Of a stretch of 64,000 nt of DNA, positions 57,501-64,000 are shown piece after piece. The stretch is from Mesotaenium endlicherianum (lineage: Eukaryota > Streptophyta > Zygnematophyceae > Zygnematales > Mesotaeniaceae): assembly GCA_009602735.1 (NCBI GenBank), contig WELA01003378.1, forward strand, positions 55,333-119,332, in the 5' to 3' direction. The notes beneath the pieces are model-generated. The model did not search any database and was not told where the DNA came from. It saw nothing but the letters and a program-made list of their open reading frames with translations. Made by a program: the position numbers and the translations under genes. Numbering within the stretch: the first letter of the stretch is position 1; every line of letters starts with the position of its first letter.

Positions 57501-57527
57501 ACATACATGCGATTCAACAAGCGTTGA
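51567..57527 (+). pseudogene. Full-size-type ABCG/PDR transporter, 5' half missing, probably inactive
   Basis: Family members pump lipids or hydrophobic compounds across the plasma membrane. Visible exons run from the first membrane domain (about 51712, GVFTGTVFYQT; 52283-52457; ~52598-52738; 52965-53117) to the second nucleotide-binding domain (~53690-53864, 53980-54100, 54221-54344, 54467-54577, 54684-54920), with Walker A GSSGAGKTT, signature [12 protein letters not shown], Walker [13 protein letters not shown] and TIHQPS. The second membrane domain lies at 55064-57527 (RPVYYREQAGNMYSS; SGFLIPKSEI; stop 57525-57527). Expected words occur in order across short GT-AG introns. Upstream domain NBD1 is not in the window; the gene begins mid-exon at the LTR junction. 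An in-frame TAG lies at 52104-52106 in the RFFRPAAYV exon, and a one-base frame change near 56590-56605 splits the FVQFWFIFFEYAAG exon. The signature Ser is Ala. Confidence 0.82.
51905..52030. repeat. CA-rich simple sequence in a transporter intron
   Basis: CACACACG/CGCACACA-type alternation fills the intron between the SQLPSII exon and the RFFRPAAYV exon. CTG runs also occur at about 55147-55170 and 55612-55631. Confidence 0.75.
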
Positions 57528-58607
57528 CTTCTGACCAATCCCAGATGCTGGTGTATTTGATGGTGATCTCAGTTCCTGTACCCACACTTACTGCAGAGAA
57601 TTAAACTTTGCTGATAGGTCTTTTACATAGACATTGGAGCACTAGCTTAATGTCCTCATTGACAGGAGAGATAGGAGAGATAGGTGCACATTTTAGCAAC
57701 GCTTCTTACTACCGTATGTCAGTGATGTGTAGTAAAATTAGGTAAGTTTCCTAATTTGTGTAGGAACCTCTGTAGCTAAATTTCCTAATTACGGAAGAAG
57801 TCCCTGTAGAGTACTAAATATAACAGTCTCAGGATGTTCTTTGCAATTACAAATAAAAAGTTATTGCTCACATTCATGCCACAGCAGATTCATTCATGTA
57901 TTACCCTCAAGAGTACTTCATGACACATACATCACTGGCAGTGTATGAGCTCTTTATACAAGGTCTGCAAGACCTTCCACAGTGCTGCACAATCAGTTTT
58001 CTGAAAAGCAACAGCACCTATAAAGCGACAACCGCTCACAATATTCTACAGCTACTCCACTACAGCCAGAACAGGTGGCAGCTATGACACCATTTCTCGC
58101 CTTGCGGATTTGCCAAGGGAGCGCTTCTCTGCTTCAAGGCCTAGTAACATTCTAACAGACAGGCCAGCTGGGGTACCGTGCAGTCCTCCCAGATGATGCA
58201 TGCAAGCATGGCAGTCCCTCTCAAGTGGCAAGTGCAAGCACAACTCCTCCATCAGCTCACTGGCGTGGCGCAAGCACACCCATGGCCTGCAGGCAGCCAC
58301 AAAGGATGAAATGGGACTGCGGTGAGTTGCCTCGGCTCTACACCTAGCAGGCAGCATCACCCACCCACCCATCCACCCTCCCACTACACTGCACTCGTGT
58401 CATCAGTACAACACCTGGTGCGAGCACAGGTACTAGACCTTCAACATGGGAGGACCATCACCATCGCAAGAAATGGCCTGAATGGTGAAACCAGCTGGAT
58501 GCGAGAGGAAGCAGTGACATTGTGCTAACACATCACTCAACCAGTGGGCACAACGTACCTGTCCAGGAACTTCACCACGTGGTCTCGACTACTTCATGTG
58601 GCTCCAT
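57528..58607. other. Convergent intergenic region
   Basis: The region lies between the 3' ends of the transporter (+) and the cysteine-rich protein gene (-). An AATAAAAAG near 57852 may be a poly(A) signal. GGAGAGATAGGAGAGATAGG at 57664 is a small direct repeat. No gene is recognised. Confidence 0.5.
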
Positions 58608-60081
58608 TTAGACTTCAATAATGTCCAGAAGTCCCTCAGTGTCAGCACCATCTCGGTGTAGGCATGCTTGACATGTCCGCTGGCCGATGCCAGCACATGC
58701 TTTGCAGGCAGTGCATGTGGAGGCAGCTCCTGCCTTGATTGCTTCCAGCTCCTTCTTCTGCAACCACCCCATGCTCCACCTTTCCCTATCCTGCATACCA
58801 AAGCAGCGTTCAGCCACTGCACTCAGACCCACACAGCAACTGCCCTGCCCTACTATACTGAGAGGCGCAAGCGAGGATATCTTGCTCCTCTGCAATCTAT
58901 CCAGCATGACTGTCTGGAACAAAAAGAACACCGAGGCATCCTGTCTCAGTCTGCAATTACAATCTGCATGACAAACAAAGCAACGCACCACCTCTAATAT
59001 AGTGCTGTCATTATTGCGACAAGATACTCACGCTCCCGCCTAACAGCACAGCTTCTCCCCATCACAACCATCCGGATGAAGTATGAATAACAAACAAGAA
59101 GTACTTTCGTCTTCACAGTTACATCTCTTAACCACTTGAGCGAGCAATAAGAGGGCAGTGGCACTAAAGCACCTTAAGGTTCTGCATGTTGACCCAGAAG
59201 CGTGCATTCTCGTCACAGGTGGCAATCATCTCAACAAACCACTCCTTGCCTTGCCTCTTTTTTGACTCAATTCTAAAATGCCTCCATCCAAAGGTTTGCT
59301 CCAATGCGGTCCACTTGGAATCTGTTCCCCATGGCATGTGGCAATCAAAATTGCTTAATCATTCCGGTCCTGCTCCTCCCTTAGATTCGCCCTTGGTCTC
59401 GTTCTGTCAGTCAAAGGCTTAATGCTTCACATGCCATGAACGATCATCGTCGTACTTATTTCAATGACCAACAACTTATTTCAACGACCAACATACCCCG
59501 TATCCTCTCGATGTTAACAGGGTTGCGCCTGTGGTAACCACCCTTCGAGAGAATCCCCTTTCCATGACAACACTCACATGGCACTTGCTTCGTTCCTGCA
59601 TAAGACAAGGAGCCAGTAAGGCACAATACCACAAGGGGCACAATTTAAGCACCCCCTCAACACGAGCTCATATGGATCCTCCAGAAAGTGTCTGTTGCTT
59701 GTCTCCTTGCAGCGATCCATGCGCACAATCAAAGTCATGTTTGACTCCCGCACCAACAAACATACCTCTACAAATTCGACAAGGAAGGCGAGGGTACATC
59801 TCGGAAAGGCTTCGAGAAAATTGGTTTCCTTCCCCTTTCTCAAGTTTCAAACTTGTCTGCCGTTTGGTGAAGTCCGAAAAGCCCTGCACGTTTGCGCTTA
59901 CTGAAGCACTTACTGAAGACACCGATCGAACAAATTTTCCATTGTAGCATATCCAGTTTTTCTTCAAAGGAGAAGCTAACCTCACTTTCCTGGACGCAAT
60001 TGGCTGCAACACCCGGTCAGCTAGAATAAGGGAGTGGCCTAGGAAGAGGGTCCTTGGACCAAGCGGCGCACAGATAGCCAT
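58608..60081 (-). CDS. Plastid-type DnaJ cysteine-rich zinc-finger protein
   Basis: Four minus-strand exons join exactly in frame: 60081-59766, 59595-59497, 59321-59173 and 58790-58608 (stop), giving 248 residues. The first ~60 residues (start MAICAPLGPRTLF) are basic and Ser-rich, a likely chloroplast transit peptide. Two cysteine clusters like the DnaJ zinc-binding repeat follow: CRICRG..CECCHGKG (Cys101, 104, 112, 114, 115) and CTACKAC.G.G..CQAC (Cys214-231). Between them lies a conserved plant-type region (KGGYHRRNPVNIERI, WTALEQTFGWRHF, EMIATCDENARFWVN, DRERWSMGWLQ). There is no J domain, so it is one of the DnaJ-related proteins that act as plastid folding or assembly factors; the exact partner is unknown. 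Confidence 0.87.
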
Positions 60082-61385
60082 TTACTTTCAATCATAAAAT
60101 AATTTCGAGAGGAAACAGATCACGTGCCGCATGCTACATGACAATATGTGCGAAGCACTACACACTTTTAGCTTCCATATATACGACTTGCGGTAAGATG
60201 TGTAGCAAAATACGCAATTTTGACACGAGAATGACAGAGGGACACCTGCAATCAGACTAGTGAGCCATTCGCTCACAAAAAGCACTTTCTCAAGTCCGTG
60301 TATCATGTATGTTAGGCGCTATACAAGGGACACGGAACAAGAAATTGGTAACGAGGAGTCGAGCTTGCCCGGGCCATGGTCGGGCTAGCATCATCGTCAA
60401 CTCGAGAAAGTCGACAGTCGTCGGAGCTGGACGGGGCTTCTCGTGGCTTCTCGTATCGTTGTGAGGTTCAGGGAACGGTGGGTCACGGTCAGTCACGGTG
60501 GCTCACGGACCACGATGGCTCACAGCGGCTCACAGCCTCGTGGTGGCTCACGGTGAACCACGGTAAACGTTGAAATAAGAGCTGAGCTGGAGAAAAAAAA
60601 TGCCTGACGGTGTGTGATCTGGCCCGATCACTGGACAACCGCTGCCAACTGATTGCTGCCGATCTGCTGCCGATCGACCTTCTGAGTCAGTTCTGAGTCC
60701 TGACCCTGGTTCGGTCCACTTTGGTCATGCACTGTTGGTTCCCCTATTGGTTGCTGTTGATAACAGAGTGTAACAGAGCAACAGTTGATGCCAGTTGATG
60801 CACAAATCGCACGCGTACCAAAACTTGAACCCTGCTTGTTTGAGCGTCATGGTCGTCAGCAGTCGTCATTATTGTTCTGACTTCATGGATGGTGAAACGT
60901 CGGGAGTCGGGACTCGGCATATCGTTCGTCTCGTATTGGCTTTAGCGAGAGAGAACCGGAGGTTCAGGGCTTGAGGCCTCGGGTTCAAGGTATTCTGTTA
61001 ATTCTGGTCGCACTGGGTCCATGCAGCGGGGTGGAGTCAATTTATTGGTACAAATTGGTACAAATGGGTGACACAACGTCACGATCCGACTCATCCGAGT
61101 GTGACTACCATTTCATCTGTACGTCTAGCCTCGGAAGTACATGCTAAGCATGGTATTCTGCTAGAGGTATTGAGAGTGCCCTTCGTCTGAGCTGACGAGT
61201 GCTGACGATTGTCGGCATGCAACAGTCTGCACTCTTGCTGTAAAGGTCGTCATATGAAGGCTTGTGTAATCTATGCGCTAGTTTTGTTTCAGTTTCCTTG
61301 TCTGATTGCGTACCTTGTTTCTTTCAGACATCATATATTGTGAATATATGTTGTGAATATATATTGTGAGCGGTTCTAGTTTTTC
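60082..61385. other. Divergent intergenic region (probable two-way promoter)
   Basis: This 1.3-kb stretch lies between the starts of the cysteine-rich protein gene (-) and the aminotransferase gene (+). It contains a short-unit repeat (60475-60568) and, just before 61386, a TGTGAATATATGTTGTGAATATATATTGTG run with three near-repeats that may hold the TATA region of the plus-strand gene. No gene is seen. Confidence 0.5.
60475..60568. repeat. Minisatellite of GGCTCACGGT-type units
   Basis: About nine imperfect copies of a 9-13-base unit (GGTCACGG, GGCTCACGG, GGCTCACAGC, GAACCACGG) run head to tail between the two divergent genes. Confidence 0.7.
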
Positions 61386-64000
61386 ATGGCTAGTGTAGTA
61401 AGTGCTGGATGCGGAGCGTGTCATTGTTTAGCTCTTCAACTGCAGGCTTCAGCAAAGTGCAAATCCCTTCTTTGCCCTCCCCAGTGTATGAATGCGAATT
61501 TTGATAAAAGATCATATAATTTGTTTGCTAAAATTCAAATTCAGAAGTTTAAAAAGCGTGTAGTATTGTGCAGTATGGGGGATCCCAAAACAATAGCTGT
61601 TGTAGAGGATGATCGACCTTCAAATGCTTCAGTAAGCGGCAATGGTGCAAACTTTGTCAGAACCCATCTGCGAACTCTTAGCGCCTACACGCCCATTGAG
61701 CCATTTGAGGTAAGGTCCTCATTTGAAAAAGAAGCCCCCGAAAGTGTTGTCGTTGTGTGGACATGACGCCTGCATATTATGAGTGTGTTACACTAAGGCG
61801 CATCCCGAGTAAAGCTGATCTGGCTGAACCTTTGTGACAACTGTGGTGCAAGTACACCATTGTAGGAAAACTTCCAAACATTAAGCAGACTCATGTGAGG
61901 GTTTTTACCATCTCCATTATGATTTTCTTTTGAGAGCAGGTGCTCTCGGAGAGGTTGGGAAGAACACCGGAGAACATAGTGAAGCTGGATGCCAATGAGA
62001 ACCCCTATGGCCCCCCTCCTGAGGTGCTTTTTTCACCTTCACCTGCGTGAGCCTCAACTATGAATTGGAATTTTTTGGACCTGTGCTTCCTGGGTAAACA
62101 CTCAGTGGGATGTCCAAGGGGGTTTGGGGGGGTGAATAGAGCAGGTTCTGGAGGCTCTTGGCAGCATGAACTTTCCTCATATATACCCCGACCCAGAGAG
62201 CCGTCGCCTGCGTGCTGCCCTTGCTGCCGACACTGGAGTACCTAGTGAACACCTGCTTGTTGGCTGTGGGGCAGATGAACTCATTGACCTCATTATGAGG
62301 TACTTCCTACCCTGTCCTGACCTGATGAGCTCACGCAAGCCAAACACCAGTGTCACCCCTGAATAATTGCCGGAGAGACCCTTCTGCACAAGGAGAAAGA
62401 CCTTCGCCAATCGGTTTGCAGCCTTCTCAGGAGTCTGTTTGGATTGGGGTGGGCTCTTGTGTTGCAGATGTACTCTAGATCCCGGTGATGCCATAGTGGA
62501 CTGTCCTCCCACCTTCACCATGTACGCGTTTGATGCTGCTGTCAATGCTGCCGGCGTTATCAAAGGTTCCATCTTTAAGCTTCTACCGTCGTCAGTTAAG
62601 CATGCGGTTCATGGATGGGGCTGGTTGAGGACAACGGGTCAGCTGCGCAAGGGCTGATCTCAGTTGTCAGCCAAGGTTGCGGGTCTTTGTGTTACTGAGG
62701 GCACTTGTTTATTGTGGTGAGCTCCTACAGAAGTTAGCAGAGACTGCTTGTTGGCATGAAGCTCACAGTACTTATCATGCTATTATTCCGGGTCAGCTTT
62801 ACCTGATGCAACACCTACTTCGGCATAAAGTTTTGCTTTTGTATACGTTGCGTGAGTGGACTTCTACAAGGCCTTGCCCTGTGCCACCAGAGCTGCAACA
62901 GGTCCTGCTATTTGCTAGCTTAGGTCAGACTTAGAGTCTCAAGGTCTGGCCTCCAGAGCGGGTGAGACGTGATGTTGAACGGCGGGGCATGCTTTTTCTG
63001 CTTTTCCTGCTTGGTATGCACCCACCGCCTGAGCTTCCACTGAACCTTGCTTTTCCTGAGGAGGGTAGAAGAAGAACCTGCAAGTCTCCTTTTTAATGTG
63101 TCGGTTGACTCGGACGAGACTGGGGGATGAGGTGTATGCAGTGCCACGACTTCCCTCCCTGGCTCTCGACTTGCCGGCTGTCAAGGCTGCCGTGCTGCAG
63201 CACCGCCCCAAGCTCTTGTTTGTGACATCGCCCAACAACCCCGACGGAGGGTGCGCTCCATTCCCTCCACTCCTGCTTCTGACCTGCCCCCACCTGCCTA
63301 TCGCTGCTGTGCATGGTGCCCTGGAAGACATGGGGAGACACACACAGGGTGCGCTAATGTGCTCAGAAAAGGGGGTGGTGGGGGAGCCGGATACCAGGGT
63401 GATAAGTCAAGAGGAGGTGGAGGAGCTGCTGGAGCTGCCCGTCCTTGTGGTGCTGGATGAAGCCTACATCGAGTTTGCTAGCGTGCCGTCGTGCATGCCT
63501 CTGGTGATGGAGCGCAGTAATCTCATTGTGCTCCGCACCTTCAGCAAACGAGCTGGTCCGCTTCCATTCTCCTTCTTCTATGCTGCAAGACATGATGAGC
63601 ATGCAGATGGTGCAACCCACGAGGGCAAGGTCGGGCCATGATACACTTACGTCTAAGTTTAAAGAGCAGGATTAAGGACGTCTTCTGACCAGACGCTGAC
63701 AGAGCAGGATTAGCTGGATTGTAAGGTGGGTTCTGACCAGACGCTGACAGCTGCAATGGCATCATGTGGGTTGGGTGTATCCGGGTAAGGTGTGGGCAGG
63801 CTTGGCAGGGCTGAGAGTGGGGTATGGGGCGTTTCCACTGGGGCTGGTGGACTACCTGTGGAGAGCCAAGCAACCGTACAATGTATCGGTTGCTGCTGAG
63901 GTGGCGGCATGTGCTGCTCTCTCCAATCCTGCCTATCTTGAGGTCAGGCTTCCTCTCTTCTTCTTCTTGCCATTCTGCCCTGCTGCTGGTCGGAAGAAAG
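61386..64000 (+). CDS. HISN6: Histidinol-phosphate aminotransferase, plastid (3' end beyond window)
   Basis: This PLP enzyme converts imidazole-acetol phosphate to histidinol phosphate using glutamate, in plastid histidine synthesis. Exons are 61386-61709, 61940-62023, 62145-62299, 62468-62565, 63142-63250, 63398-63555 and 63800-63942; all phases agree, and the next donor is at 63943. The first ~85 residues are a transit-type extension before [18 protein letters not shown]. Substrate and PLP words are [55 protein letters not shown] (Asp277, Tyr280) and [16 protein letters not shown] with the PLP lysine at 307. The 357 residues seen agree closely with plant enzymes; the last ~90-100 residues should lie past 64000. 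Confidence 0.92.

Overview
The window looks like nuclear DNA of a green-lineage eukaryote, most likely a streptophyte (charophyte) alga. The host genes have GT-AG introns and plant-type plastid proteins (soluble pyrophosphatase, NUDT23-type Nudix hydrolase, DnaJ-type cysteine-rich protein, histidinol-phosphate aminotransferase). The spaces between them are filled with Ty3/gypsy chromoviruses whose primer-binding site (TGGTATCGGAGC) matches the end of initiator Met tRNA. The species cannot be named from the sequence.

Layout. 1-16.7 kb is nested retroelements. A family-A tandem remnant (1-3913) is followed by an antisense family-B copy (4057-16453), which holds an E-family solo LTR (4293-4796) and a whole-looking family-A element (6760-15604, 5-bp repeat ACAAA). 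18.2-25 kb holds two convergent host genes, pyrophosphatase (+) and NUDT23-like (-). 26.5-32.6 kb is a whole-looking family-B element (repeat GCACG). 32.6-51.3 kb is a rearranged mosaic: blocks of a third element family (called M here) that carries a C5 cytosine methyltransferase-like domain, interrupted and apparently inverted around a broken family-A copy (35612-43480), with more LTRs of families A, C and E. 51.6-57.5 kb is a full-size-type ABCG/PDR transporter gene missing its 5' part at a junction with a family-B LTR fragment. 58.6-60.1 kb is a complete minus-strand gene for a plastid DnaJ-type zinc-finger protein. 61.4 kb to the window end is a plastid histidinol-phosphate aminotransferase gene that continues past the window.

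How it works together. Four of the five host genes look plastid- or organelle-related (phosphate recovery, flavin nucleotide turnover, a protein-folding factor, histidine synthesis). They alternate in orientation and show no operon-like logic. The most notable mobile-element features are (i) the methyltransferase carried by family M, (ii) a conserved extra reading frame downstream of the chromodomain in family A, preceded by a textbook branch point and splice acceptor, and (iii) target-site evidence for an inversion between opposed LTRs. Exon boundaries were read by eye from splice signals and protein similarity recalled from known families; no database search was run.
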